From IMG/VR virus record IMGVR_UViG_3300035703_000246, positions 1-35,540 of that record: a stretch of DNA of 35,540 nucleotides; one strand, 5' to 3'. Positions 1 through 8,373 of the stretch are shown piece after piece. Source of the stretch: a virus. A program made the translations under genes and the position numbers. How positions within the stretch are numbered: the first letter of the stretch is position 1; each line of letters opens with the position of its first letter. The notes under the pieces were generated by a model. The model made no database searches. It saw only the letters and a program-made list of their open reading frames with translations, and was not told the DNA's origin.

Positions 1-127
1 GCTGTGAATGGTGTCGATGTCAACGGCGATATTCAGGTTGATGTGTATCCTGTCCCCGATACTGCCTACACTATCCGCTTTAACGGCTTTGCTCCAGAAG
101 CAGAGCTAAGTGCCAACAGTGACTCAA
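1..127. repeat. Left copy of 127-bp terminal direct repeat
   Basis: These bases are identical to 35414-35540 at the other end of the window, with no mismatch seen. The repeat lies in the middle of a coding gene that is in frame across both ends. The simplest reading is an assembly overlap of a circular contig (127 is a common maximum assembly k-mer) rather than a biological terminal repeat. The unique genome length would then be about 35,413 bp. Confidence 0.95.
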
Positions 128-306
128 CATCGCTACCTAAGAACCCTATTGTCCTACTTGCTTGGGCAAAGGCTATTGAGGAGCGTGGAGAAGACGGTGG
201 TATCAACGTCAGTAGTCAGTACGCAGTAGCTAAGCAGTCTCTAGCAGACCACATCGCTATTGAGGCTGGTCGTCGTCCTGAAGAAACTATCTGGTATCCA
301 GTCTAA
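1..306 (+). CDS. Head-tail adaptor protein, C-terminal part (gene continues from 35063)
   Basis: This is the C-terminal 101 codons plus stop of a 218-aa protein whose start lies at 35063. Frame 1 is open from the first base and ends in TAA immediately before the ATG of the tail nozzle gene. The sequence (DVYPVPDTAYTIRFNGF, then a helical segment with LAWAKAIEERGE) fits the small connector proteins that sit under the portal in short-tailed phages (the phage-adaptor or tail tubular protein A type). The role would be to join portal and tail nozzle. The family call is by recognition and gene order. The 5' truncation is only an artefact of where the circle was opened. Confidence 0.75.
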   Translation, partial: AVNGVDVNGDIQVDVYPVPDTAYTIRFNGFAPEAELSANSDSTSLPKNPIVLLAWAKAIEERGEDGGINVSSQYAVAKQSLADHIAIEAGRRPEETIWYPV

Positions 307-1914
307 ATGGCCTACGGAAACAAACCACTACAAGCAACAGCGATTACTGCACCAGGATTCTTTGGGTTAAACACCCAGGATTCTGGGGTATCGATGGATA
401 CGTCCTTTGCGACGCAGGCTTATAACGCTGTTATTGACCGTTATGGTCGTATTGGTGCTAGAAAAGGATGGACTTATACTACTACTTCTGGTGGCACAGC
501 AGTAAACATAGAAGCAATGTTTGAGTTTAACAATGGTGACGGTACTTATACGCTCATCAGCGCTGGAGATGACAAGTTATTCACTGGCGAGACTACTCTA
601 ACACAGAAGACTGTACGTAACAGTGACAACACTGCAGACCTAACATACACAATCACAGAAAATAACTGGCAGATTGTACAAGCGGAGTATGAAACAGGAC
701 TAAATAAGTCTGCTCATGCTTACATGATTCAGGCTGGTCATCCTACGCTGATCTATCACAAACTAGGATCTACTGCACACGCCCATACTGGTGCTTTTGG
801 GTTCCAAAGACTTGGTGATATGGGCTCTTTGCCTACTGGATACACCACTACTACGTTTACTCCTAACTGTGGACTAGCTGCTTATGGTCGTCTGTGGCTT
901 GCTAACGTAGGTAATGACGATCTTACGGTCTATTACTCAGCTCTTCTGGACGCTAGTGACTTTAACGGTATTGGTTCAGGATTTATTAACCTAGAACAAG
1001 TGGTTCCTGGTGGTGAATCTATCGTAGCATTAGCAGAGCATAACAACTATCTGGTTATTTTCTGTAAGAATACCATTGTCCTGTATGCTAATGCAGACAA
1101 CATCGACAATCTTCAGCTTGCAGATGTAATTTCTGGTGTTGGTTGCGTAGCTAGAGACAGTATTCAGAGTATTGGTACCGATATTATCTTTTTGTCAGAT
1201 AGCGGTATCCGTGGATTAGCCCGTACTATCCAAGAAAAGTCTGCTCCAATTCGTGATATCAGCCGTAACGTCCGTGATCAGCTCATGGATTATGTCAAGG
1301 ATGAGGTTTTAGATAAGGTTCGTAGCGTCTATTTTGAGCAAGATGCTTTCTATCTGCTGATTCTGCCTACAAGCACATTTACATTCTGCTTTGATCTACG
1401 TCAATTCTTACAAGATGGATCATCCAGAACTACTGTTTGGGACACAATCTCTCCAAGAGCGGCAGTAGTAACTCACGACAATAGGCTTTTGCTTGGTAAG
1501 TTAAATGGAGTAGCTGAGTATGGTGGATATACTGACAACAGCGCATCATACATCTTTACTTATTATTCTCCTTATCTTGACTTTGCTTCACCTTCCATAA
1601 CAAAGGTACTAAAGAAGATTGGAATAACAGTAGTTGGGTCTTCTGACACAGTTATAGACCTTCGATGGGCTTTTGACTATCAGACTAACTATAAGACTAC
1701 ACAGGTTAACACAGCTACGGCTACTGTGTCAGAGTATGGAATTGCTGAGTATGGTATTGGAACATACTCTTCATCGGTTGTGATTGATCAGATTAAGAAG
1801 CAGTTATCAGGCAGCGGGAACGTCATCCAGATTGGTATTGATGCCGCTATTAACGGAACCCCACTATCAATTCAGAAGATTGACATCTACGCTATACCTG
1901 GAAGGACGATTTAA
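307..1914 (+). CDS. Tail nozzle / DNA-stabilisation protein
   Basis: A 535-aa beta-rich protein whose ATG abuts the adaptor stop (TAAATG). Gene order adaptor, this protein, small tail protein, ejection proteins matches the tail module of short-tailed phages, in which the adaptor is followed by a nozzle (T7 gp12-type) or packaged-DNA stabilisation protein (P22 gp10-type). The N-terminal stretch after residue 10 (APGFFGLNTQDS) and the YNAVIDRYGRIGARKGW segment are features I associate with that group. It probably closes the tail tube after packaging and contacts the fibres. It is shorter than T7 gp12 (about 790 aa) and closer to P22 gp10 (about 470 aa). Homology was not tested. Confidence 0.6.
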   Translation: MAYGNKPLQATAITAPGFFGLNTQDSGVSMDTSFATQAYNAVIDRYGRIGARKGWTYTTTSGGTAVNIEAMFEFNNGDGTYTLISAGDDKLFTGETTLTQKTVRNSDNTADLTYTITENNWQIVQAEYETGLNKSAHAYMIQAGHPTLIYHKLGSTAHAHTGAFGFQRLGDMGSLPTGYTTTTFTPNCGLAAYGRLWLANVGNDDLTVYYSALLDASDFNGIGSGFINLEQVVPGGESIVALAEHNNYLVIFCKNTIVLYANADNIDNLQLADVISGVGCVARDSIQSIGTDIIFLSDSGIRGLARTIQEKSAPIRDISRNVRDQLMDYVKDEVLDKVRSVYFEQDAFYLLILPTSTFTFCFDLRQFLQDGSSRTTVWDTISPRAAVVTHDNRLLLGKLNGVAEYGGYTDNSASYIFTYYSPYLDFASPSITKVLKKIGITVVGSSDTVIDLRWAFDYQTNYKTTQVNTATATVSEYGIAEYGIGTYSSSVVIDQIKKQLSGSGNVIQIGIDAAINGTPLSIQKIDIYAIPGRTI

Positions 1915-1916
1915 TC

Positions 1917-2147
1917 ATGTCTAATTACACCAAAACCACAAACTTCACGGCTAAAGATAGCCTGTCTAGTGGAGATCCTAACAAGGTTATTCGTGGCTCA
2001 GAGTTCGATACTGAGTTTAATAACATTGCTACGGCTATTGCTACTAAGATTGAGGCTGCTGGTCCTACTTTCACTGGTACAACTACTGTGGCTAACCTGA
2101 CTGTTTCTGGTACCTTTACTGGTACGATTGCTGGAGGTACATACTAA
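1917..2147 (+). CDS. Small tail-associated protein
   Basis: A 76-aa protein starting MSNYTKTTNFTAKDSLSSGD. The motif VIRGSEFDTEFNNIATAIATK is widespread at the N-terminus of podovirus tail-fibre-like proteins. The C-terminal part is Thr/Gly/Val rich (TFTGTTTVANLTVSGTF) and ends in GGTY, which recurs near the C-terminus of the fibre-like protein at 29652-30833 (EGGTYA). Its last stop base is the first base of the next ATG (TAATG). It is likely a small virion protein binding tail or fibre; the precise role is not known. Confidence 0.6.
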   Translation: MSNYTKTTNFTAKDSLSSGDPNKVIRGSEFDTEFNNIATAIATKIEAAGPTFTGTTTVANLTVSGTFTGTIAGGTY

Positions 2148-4501
2148 TGGCTACGGCTACGCAACTTGCTCAAGCTAGACAGCTCTTTGATGTCTACGCT
2201 ACTGGCTTAGAGCCTACTGAATCTGCTCTTAACTTCTGGGCAGATGCTATTGCTAATCAAGGACTAGCAGGAGCTACTAATTCCTTTTTAAATCCTTCAG
2301 ACCCTAATGCTCCCCGTCTAGGGATTATGCGTAATGATCCTGAGTATCTTGCTGCTACTCGTCCGCCACCTGAAGTTAATCCTAATCCATACAGCGGAGA
2401 AGGCTCTTTTCAGCAGACTGTAGGAACGCAAGGAAACATAAGATCTCTGGGCCTAGGTGATGATTTCCAAGAGTATGAAGAATTAGGTACAGACGGTCCT
2501 TATACGATCTACCGTGTCCGTAGTGCTTATGGCGATGACTTAGGCACTATTCGTGTCCAGACTGGTGGTGGAGTAGAGAAGTTCATGGAAGGTGTGGCTC
2601 CTCTGATCGGTTTTGCTGCTGGTGTTGGAGGTCTTGGAAGCCTGATTGGATCAAGCCTTGGTCTAGCAAATCCGTTAGCTGCTGAAGCTATTGGAAATGC
2701 TATTGCTTCTGGTTTAACTACTGGGGCCATCACAGGGGATGCTGAAAAAGCACTGATTGCTGCAGCTCTTGCTGGTACTGGAACAGCATTAGCAGGTAGT
2801 GGTGTTATTGGAGATGCTTTAGATACTCTTGGTCTTGGCGATTATAAAGAAACATTTGGTGTTCTTAATTCTGATCAAGTTTCTACTATTACTGGGACCG
2901 CAAATGATGCTGTTCAGTTAGCCAAGCAAGGACTTGGTGTAAACGATATTCAAACAGCTTTAATTGCTTCTGGTGTAGATCCTGTCGTAGCTGCAAGTGC
3001 TGCTAATATGGCGGCTACAGGGGCTTCGGCAACATCAATTGCAGCAGACATTACAAAATTCACAGGCGGGGTAGGGGTTGTTGGAGATGTACAGACTGGC
3101 CCTGGAACAGGATTAAGTACTACCACAGGCGCTGCTCAGACTGGTCTTACGGCAGGCACTGCTGCTGGTACAGGAACTACTGCTGGAACACTAGCAACCA
3201 CAGCCGCTGGAGGAACTGCTCTAGGCTCTGGATTAACTGCTGGAACATCGACATTAGGTACTGCAGCCGCTGGCACAGGGGCAGGAACTGCGTTGGGATC
3301 TGGTTTAACAGCAGGCACCGCAACACTTGGTGGAACTGCCGCAGGTACCGCCGCTGCTGGAACAATGCTTGGTTCTGGTTTAACTGCTGCTGGTACTACT
3401 CTTGGAGGGGCTACATTAGCCAACACACTAGGAACTGCAGCAGGTGCTGGTTTGACCGCAGGAGCTGGTAACCTTCTTGGTGGTGCTCTTAGTGGTTTAC
3501 TTGGTAACATTCCTGGACTTGTCAATACTGGTGTTAATGCTGCTGTTCAACAAGCACAGATTGACCGTGTTCTTGGGGCAGGTGCTGAAGCACAAAGGCG
3601 CATTTCTGAACTAGCTTCTAGATCTGCACTGTCTCCTTCTGAGTATGCTGAGCTTACTCGTTTAGCAGAACAAGTAAAAGCAGATACTGCTGCCGCTGGC
3701 CAGGCTTCGCAGGTTCCGTTTACTCCATATACCATGACCACTGGGTTTGGTACTACTGGAGTAACTCCTACAGGCGCTACTGCAACTACTGCACCTGCTT
3801 ATGAGGCTCTTCGTCAACAGTCTCTTGGACTTGCTGGGCAGACACTAGGCGCTATTAACCCAGCACAGGCTGCTCAAGATCTCTATAATCAAGTAGAGGC
3901 TATTGCTGCTCCTGGTCGTGAGCGTGATATTCTTGCTCTTCAGAATCGGCTACAGCGTCAAGGACTGCTTGGTTTTGGGTCTACTCTGCCTACTACAGGT
4001 GGTGGTGCTCGTACTGTCAATCCTCTGTTTGAATCCTTGCTGTCTGCTCAAGAGACTGCCCGTGCTCAACAGGCACTGGCTGCTCAACAGTTTGGTACCA
4101 CAGAAGCAGGTCGTCAAGCAGCACTGGCACAAGGTCTTCTTGGTCAGGCACAAGGAATCGACCAACAGACTCTGGCACAACTTCAGACAACTGGTCAGCT
4201 TGGCATTAACCTTAATCAGCTTGAACAGGCTAACCGTGCTCGTGCATTACAGGCCCAGCTTCAAGGTGTTGGGGTTCCTCTTACAACTGCAGGCGCTGCT
4301 GCTCAGCTTCGTCAACAAGACCTGGCTCGTCAAGCACAACTTGGTGCAGCAGGTGAGATGGCTCGTCTACAAGCTGCACAGGCTGCTCTTGTTCCGCAGG
4401 GACAGCAGACACAAGCTATTGGAAACATTGCTCAAGGGTTATTAACTCCAATTGCTACGGCTGCTGGTAGGTCTTTAACTGAACTCTTTGGATTGGGGTG
4501 A
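2147..4501 (+). CDS. Internal virion / DNA-ejection protein, Ala-Gly-Thr rich
   Basis: A 784-aa protein, the first and largest of three successive genes between tail nozzle and lysis genes, the place of ejection proteins in podoviruses. A soluble N-terminus (about 1-145) is followed by a long Gly/Ala-rich hydrophobic stretch (about 150-240) that could insert into membrane. A low-complexity block with imperfect repeats of about 24 residues follows (GSGLTAGT-type units near 356, 380 and 405). A Gln/Ala-rich, probably coiled-coil C-terminus ends it. No peptidoglycan-cleaving motif was seen. It probably leaves the capsid with the DNA and helps form the trans-envelope channel; this role is inferred from position and composition. 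Confidence 0.55.
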   Translation: MATATQLAQARQLFDVYATGLEPTESALNFWADAIANQGLAGATNSFLNPSDPNAPRLGIMRNDPEYLAATRPPPEVNPNPYSGEGSFQQTVGTQGNIRSLGLGDDFQEYEELGTDGPYTIYRVRSAYGDDLGTIRVQTGGGVEKFMEGVAPLIGFAAGVGGLGSLIGSSLGLANPLAAEAIGNAIASGLTTGAITGDAEKALIAAALAGTGTALAGSGVIGDALDTLGLGDYKETFGVLNSDQVSTITGTANDAVQLAKQGLGVNDIQTALIASGVDPVVAASAANMAATGASATSIAADITKFTGGVGVVGDVQTGPGTGLSTTTGAAQTGLTAGTAAGTGTTAGTLATTAAGGTALGSGLTAGTSTLGTAAAGTGAGTALGSGLTAGTATLGGTAAGTAAAGTMLGSGLTAAGTTLGGATLANTLGTAAGAGLTAGAGNLLGGALSGLLGNIPGLVNTGVNAAVQQAQIDRVLGAGAEAQRRISELASRSALSPSEYAELTRLAEQVKADTAAAGQASQVPFTPYTMTTGFGTTGVTPTGATATTAPAYEALRQQSLGLAGQTLGAINPAQAAQDLYNQVEAIAAPGRERDILALQNRLQRQGLLGFGSTLPTTGGGARTVNPLFESLLSAQETARAQQALAAQQFGTTEAGRQAALAQGLLGQAQGIDQQTLAQLQTTGQLGINLNQLEQANRARALQAQLQGVGVPLTTAGAAAQLRQQDLARQAQLGAAGEMARLQAAQAALVPQGQQTQAIGNIAQGLLTPIATAAGRSLTELFGLG

Positions 4502-4505
4502 TAAT

Positions 4506-5672
4506 ATGGCTTTTGATGTAATGCAATCATTGTTCGGATTAACACCTTCGTCTGTTCAGCAGACAATGAAAGCAGAAGAAGAGGCTCGTGCTTTAGGGCA
4601 GGCCCGTATGCTTCAAGGTAATCCATTTGCTGCTGGTGTTTTTCCTGCTATTCAGGCTGGGGAGCGTCTTCTAACAGGAACTCGTGAGTTGGCTGGTGTC
4701 GTAGATCCTCGAATGAAGGCCGCTACTGATCTTCGTACTACTATCCAAGGTTTGCAGGATCAAGGCATAGACATGGCTACTCCCGAAGGAATGATTCAGT
4801 TAGCCAGTGAGTTAAATAAGAACCCAGACTTTGCTGGAATGTCTGTTGCTTTGCGTCAACAGGCTGCTAAGATGCAAGGAGAGATGGAAAAGACACAGGC
4901 TGAGATTGGTCTTAAGAAAGCACAGACTGAAAAGGCTTTGCGTGAGCCTGCTGAAGGAAAGGTTCTTCCTCCAGGATCAGTTATGGTTGACGCTCAAGGC
5001 AACATTATTGCTCGTGGAGAGCCTGTCACACCTAAGAATGAGCAACCTTCTGAGTCTAAAAAGAAGTATGATGAATTAGTGGCTCTTGGTGTTCCTCCTG
5101 AGCGTGCAAGAGCAATTGCTTATAAGACAGAAAGCACTGATATTCGCCGTGCTCTGGCTGATCAGAAAGAGATTGATAAAGCTGAAGCCAAAACACGATC
5201 AGAACAACTTGCTACGTCAAACGCTCAACGAGTTATAACTACAATTGGAGAGGCTCGTAACTTAGTTAGTGGATGGACTGCCGGTCTTGGTGGTTCTCTT
5301 GCGTTCCTTCCTTCATCTGAGGCTCGTACATTACAGAATAAGATTCAGACCATTAAGGCTAATCTTGGTTTTGATCGTCTTCAGCAGATGCGTGATGCTT
5401 CCCCGACTGGCGGTGCTCTTGGTCAGGTTGCTGTTCAAGAGATTAACTATCTCCAGTCCACGGTTGCTACACTGGACCAGTTAGACAACCCTGAAGCTCT
5501 TCGTGCAGCTCTTACACGAATAGAGGAGTCATATAAGCGGTGGCTAGATGCAATTCAAGGTCGTCCTGTCGCACCCGTTGCTAATGAACCAGTTCCAGCA
5601 CAGGCTAAACCAAAACAACAGAAGGCTCCAACAACACAAGCGGCACCAGGTGAATGGCGTATTGTTGAATAA
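4506..5672 (+). CDS. Probable DNA-ejection / internal virion protein
   Basis: Start chosen at ATG 4506, preceded by GGGGTGATAAT and 4 bases after the previous stop, giving 388 aa; an in-frame TTG at 4488 lacks a comparable ribosome site. The protein is helical and charged, with a coiled-coil-like stretch (KMQGEMEKTQAEIGLKKAQ) and a proline/alanine/glutamine-rich C-terminal tail (about 350-380). No enzymatic motif was recognised. As the middle member of a three-gene set between tail and lysis genes it corresponds in position to T7 gp15 or P22 gp20. Function is inferred only from context. Confidence 0.5.
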   Translation: MAFDVMQSLFGLTPSSVQQTMKAEEEARALGQARMLQGNPFAAGVFPAIQAGERLLTGTRELAGVVDPRMKAATDLRTTIQGLQDQGIDMATPEGMIQLASELNKNPDFAGMSVALRQQAAKMQGEMEKTQAEIGLKKAQTEKALREPAEGKVLPPGSVMVDAQGNIIARGEPVTPKNEQPSESKKKYDELVALGVPPERARAIAYKTESTDIRRALADQKEIDKAEAKTRSEQLATSNAQRVITTIGEARNLVSGWTAGLGGSLAFLPSSEARTLQNKIQTIKANLGFDRLQQMRDASPTGGALGQVAVQEINYLQSTVATLDQLDNPEALRAALTRIEESYKRWLDAIQGRPVAPVANEPVPAQAKPKQQKAPTTQAAPGEWRIVE

Positions 5673-5680
5673 GGACTAAC

Positions 5681-7366
5681 ATGGCTCAATATAAAGTACA
5701 AGCACCAGACGGCACAGAGATTATTGTTGAGGGTCCTGAAGGTGCGCCTCAATCAGAGGTAATTAAACAAGCACAGCGTCTGTATGAAGAGCGTAGACAG
5801 CGGTTGTTGGCTATGCCTTACTCAGAGATCGTGGCAGGAAATGCTCTTATTCCTGAGCCTCCTAAGCCTGTTCAGTTAGGTCCTGTAGGGCGGACTGTTC
5901 GTGGTGTTATTAAAGGTGCTGTTATAGACCCTATGGAGGCCATTGCTCAGGTTGTTGGAGGAGAAGAGGGTCGTAGGGGTGTAGCAGAGCGTGAAGCGGC
6001 TTATCAGGCTTCTAGGGCCGCTGCTGGGGATACTGGTTTTGAAGGTTCTCGTCTTGTTGGTAACATCCTTAGTCCTGTTGGTATTGCTGCTCCTATTAAG
6101 GCTGCTCAGTTAGTTTCTGGAGCGGGCAAACTAGGACAGGCTGCTGCTGCAGGTGCTGCAGGTGCACTCACAATGCCTACAATGGGTGGTGCTACAAGTC
6201 CAACAGAGTTTATTCAAGAGAAAGCTGAACAAGCAGGTTTTGGTGCTGCTTTTGGACTTGGTGGCTACTTTGTTGGAAAAGCGCTTGCTCCTAAAGTAAA
6301 AGAAGGAGTTGATGAATTAGTTAAACAAGGAATTCCTGTAACTCCTGGTCAGGCATATACTGGTGTACCTGGATGGTTCTTCCGTCAGATTGAGTCTTTT
6401 GACCTGCCAACCATGCGTGTAGAGCGTGAGGCAATCAATCGTCAGTTTACTAAGTCTATTGGCGACGAAGTGCTGTCATCGATTGGTGGAAAAGTAGATC
6501 CTACGGCTAAGAATGGTATTGAAGTATTCCGTAGCGTGCATCAGCAGATCAAGAATACTTATGACGATGCTCTATCTAAGATTCCTCCTACCCCCGCAGA
6601 TAACCTAATTGCTGGTGTCACAGATGCCTTAGAGGTTACAACATCCCAGTTATCTAAAGAACGTGCTAAAGAGTTTCAGAATGTCATTAAACTCAATGTC
6701 TTTAACAAAGTTAAGAATGGTCAGATTGACGGAGATAGGCTAAAAACTATTGAATCCTTCCTTCGTAAGAAAGCAGATTCAATTAAGGCTTTTGACTCTG
6801 ATGGAGATGCTCTTAGAGCAGGCTATAATGAAACTCTTAAAACTGTCAAGTCTTTTATTCAGGAAGTAGACACAACAGGCAACATTGCTAAGGCTAACGA
6901 GGCTTGGATGAAGCGTGCTAGGCTAAAAGACGCCGTTACCAAGAGTATTGCAGAGGTTCCTGGCTCTCCAGGCACTGTATCTCCTGCTAGAATGCTTCAG
7001 GAAGCCGCTAGACAAGGGGAAGGCGCTCAGGCTGCTCTAGGTACTGCTCCTCTTCAGCAACAGGCTACACGGGCTTTTGATGTGCTTGGCGAAGGCACTG
7101 GAGAGATGTCTAAGTATCGTAACATCCTGATTGCTGGAAAACTTACTGGATTAGGTGTTTATGGTATCTTCCAGCCAGCGATTGCTATTCCTTTGTTCGT
7201 CGCTTCTGGTTTGTCATATCGAACTGCTGAGAAACTCCTAACTTCTCCTAATATCCGTACTGCTATGGATAAAGCAATTGAAAAGATAGGACCAGCAGAG
7301 ACAGCAAGGCTTATTGAAGGTATCAGGATGCAGGCTACAGCACCTACTGGTACTGAAGAGGAATGA
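5681..7366 (+). CDS. Probable DNA-ejection / internal virion protein
   Basis: A 561-aa protein with ribosome site AAGGAC upstream of ATG 5681. The N-terminus (YKVQAPDGTEIIVEGPEGA then a helix to about residue 45) is a small domain I recognise from other phage ejection-type proteins. The middle part has Gly/Ala-rich hydrophobic segments (about 125-205), and a second hydrophobic segment lies near the C-terminus (LTGLGVYGIFQPAIAIPLFV). These would fit membrane insertion during genome delivery. Its stop overlaps the endolysin start (ATGA). No catalytic motif was seen. Confidence 0.5.
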   Translation: MAQYKVQAPDGTEIIVEGPEGAPQSEVIKQAQRLYEERRQRLLAMPYSEIVAGNALIPEPPKPVQLGPVGRTVRGVIKGAVIDPMEAIAQVVGGEEGRRGVAEREAAYQASRAAAGDTGFEGSRLVGNILSPVGIAAPIKAAQLVSGAGKLGQAAAAGAAGALTMPTMGGATSPTEFIQEKAEQAGFGAAFGLGGYFVGKALAPKVKEGVDELVKQGIPVTPGQAYTGVPGWFFRQIESFDLPTMRVEREAINRQFTKSIGDEVLSSIGGKVDPTAKNGIEVFRSVHQQIKNTYDDALSKIPPTPADNLIAGVTDALEVTTSQLSKERAKEFQNVIKLNVFNKVKNGQIDGDRLKTIESFLRKKADSIKAFDSDGDALRAGYNETLKTVKSFIQEVDTTGNIAKANEAWMKRARLKDAVTKSIAEVPGSPGTVSPARMLQEAARQGEGAQAALGTAPLQQQATRAFDVLGEGTGEMSKYRNILIAGKLTGLGVYGIFQPAIAIPLFVASGLSYRTAEKLLTSPNIRTAMDKAIEKIGPAETARLIEGIRMQATAPTGTEEE

Positions 7367-7815
7367 TAAGAAGAGCCGTAGCAGGTATAGCACTGTCTGC
7401 CACTGCACTGGTGGGGATAGCGTCGTGGGAAGGGTATGTCGAGAAAGCATACCAAGACATTGTAGGAGTGTGGACAATTGGGTTTGGAACTACTGCAGGC
7501 GTTAAGCCTAATATGTCTACTACTCCTGTGGCTGCTCTCCAAAGGAAAATAGAGGACATAGGGAAGTTTGAAGGTGCTCTGAAGCAGTGTGTCAAGGTGC
7601 CTTTACACCAGTACGAATATGATGCTTATATCTCCTTGGCTTACAACATTGGTCCTACTGCATTCTGTGGCTCCACCTTGGTACGTAAACTCAATGCTAC
7701 CGATTATGCAGGAGCTTGTAAGGAGATCCTTCGGTGGAACAGGGCTGGAGGAGAAGTAGTTAAGGGACTAGATAACCGTAGGAAGGCAGAGTACAAACAA
7801 TGTATTGGCTCATAG
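7363..7815 (+). CDS. Endolysin, GH24 lysozyme with signal-anchor N-terminus
   Basis: A 150-aa T4/P22-type muramidase. The family triad is visible with exact spacing: Glu23 in SWEGY, eight residues, Asp32, five residues, Thr38 in GVWTIGFGTT. The NIGPTAFCGSTL segment matches the second half of the fold. Residues 5-21 form a weakly hydrophobic Ala/Gly/Ser-rich segment (AVAGIALSATALVGIAS) after Arg-Arg, as in signal-arrest-release endolysins that are exported by the Sec system and freed from the membrane when it depolarises. The start overlaps the stop of the ejection gene (ATGA) and its end overlaps the spanin gene by 16 bases. It cleaves peptidoglycan in the periplasm. Confidence 0.93.
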   Translation: MIRRAVAGIALSATALVGIASWEGYVEKAYQDIVGVWTIGFGTTAGVKPNMSTTPVAALQRKIEDIGKFEGALKQCVKVPLHQYEYDAYISLAYNIGPTAFCGSTLVRKLNATDYAGACKEILRWNRAGGEVVKGLDNRRKAEYKQCIGS

Positions 7816-8249
7816 CTCGCTATACGGCTATCCTGGCCTTTGGAGTGCTGGTTGGGTGGGTTATAAACGGATGGCGTTTAAACGCTAATATAGCCTCTCT
7901 GAAGGCTTCGCAGGCTGAAGAGGTATCTAGGTACTACCAGGCTGCTAGAACGGCTGAGAAGGCCCTTATAACGGCTACAGAGGGCATTAGGAGACAGAAG
8001 GATGCTGAGATCAAAGTTATTGCTGGTAAGCTGCAGTCTGCTATTGGTGAGCTGCGCCAGCGTCAAGAAAGACCTAGTAGCGCCGATACCGCCAGAGATT
8101 GTAAAGGAGCAACTGGGGCCGAGCTTTCTAGACAGGATGCGGAGTTTCTTATCAGGGAAGCTGCCAGAGCAGACCAATTAAGATCTGCCCTGGAGCTGTG
8201 TTACAGACAGTATGACACTGTCCGTGAGTCACTACTTAAAGCCAACTAA
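7800..8249 (+). CDS. Rz: Inner-membrane spanin (Rz-like)
   Basis: A 149-aa protein with one N-terminal membrane segment (about residues 3-24, LIARYTAILAFGVLVGWVI) followed by a long charged helical periplasmic region with coiled-coil character (about 30-90). This is the type II topology of i-spanins. It overlaps the endolysin end and carries the lipoprotein partner nested within it in another frame (8002-8181). Together the pair would span the periplasm and fuse inner and outer membranes at the last step of lysis. The gene symbol is used for functional analogy; sequence homology to lambda Rz was not tested. Confidence 0.85.
   Translation: MYWLIARYTAILAFGVLVGWVINGWRLNANIASLKASQAEEVSRYYQAARTAEKALITATEGIRRQKDAEIKVIAGKLQSAIGELRQRQERPSSADTARDCKGATGAELSRQDAEFLIREAARADQLRSALELCYRQYDTVRESLLKAN
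8002..8181 (+). CDS. Rz1: Outer-membrane spanin lipoprotein (Rz1-like), nested in Rz
   Basis: A 59-aa reading frame entirely inside the i-spanin gene, in a different frame. It has an AGGAG ribosome site at 7989-7993, eight bases before the ATG. The product starts MLRSKLLLVSCSLLLVSCAS: a basic start, a hydrophobic core and a lipobox (LVSC) with cleavage expected before Cys18; an earlier LVSC ends at Cys11. A proline-bearing segment (LVAPIPPEIV) follows, as in Rz1 proteins. Fully nested Rz1 genes are known from lambda and other phages. The combination of ribosome site, signal peptide, lipobox and position makes this strong despite the small size. Confidence 0.85.
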   Translation: MLRSKLLLVSCSLLLVSCASVKKDLVAPIPPEIVKEQLGPSFLDRMRSFLSGKLPEQTN

Positions 8250-8364
8250 ACAGCACTCGAATCACAAACAGGTCCACTACAATGTGGTTCTCATCGGTGT
8301 CTGGGTTCTTCACATACTCAACACCTACTGAGATACCTGCAATCATGTTGGTTTCGATATCCAT
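8236..8364 (-). CDS. Small conserved-looking protein at the end of the early operon
   Basis: A 42-aa reading frame on the minus strand with a very strong ribosome site (GGAGG four bases before the ATG at 8364), directly after the ribonucleotide reductase stop. The protein starts MDIETNMIAGISVGVEYV, has an acidic middle (PDTDENH) and ends in a hydrophobic, basic segment (VVDLFVIRVLFSWL). It resembles short proteins I have seen in other phage genomes, but no function is known to me. Its 3' end overlaps the 3' end of the convergent spanin gene by 14 bases, so this is where the two arms of the genome meet. Confidence 0.75.
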   Translation of the reverse strand: MDIETNMIAGISVGVEYVKNPDTDENHIVVDLFVIRVLFSWL

Positions 8365-8373
8365 ACTACCTCC

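Noticed and set aside
3136-3525. Long minus-strand frame rich in Pro/Ala/Val opposite the ejection protein
   Set aside because: It is the antisense shadow of a Gly/Ala/Thr-rich repeat region, with biased composition and no ribosome site.
3903-4445. 180-codon frame in another plus frame inside the ejection protein gene
   Set aside because: Leu/Val-rich composition arises from shifted reading of Gln/Ala/Gly codons; no start signal or domain.
8236-8249. Bidirectional terminator at the meeting point of the two arms
   Set aside because: No stem-loop with T-tract was visible on either strand between the spanin end and the 42-aa gene end.
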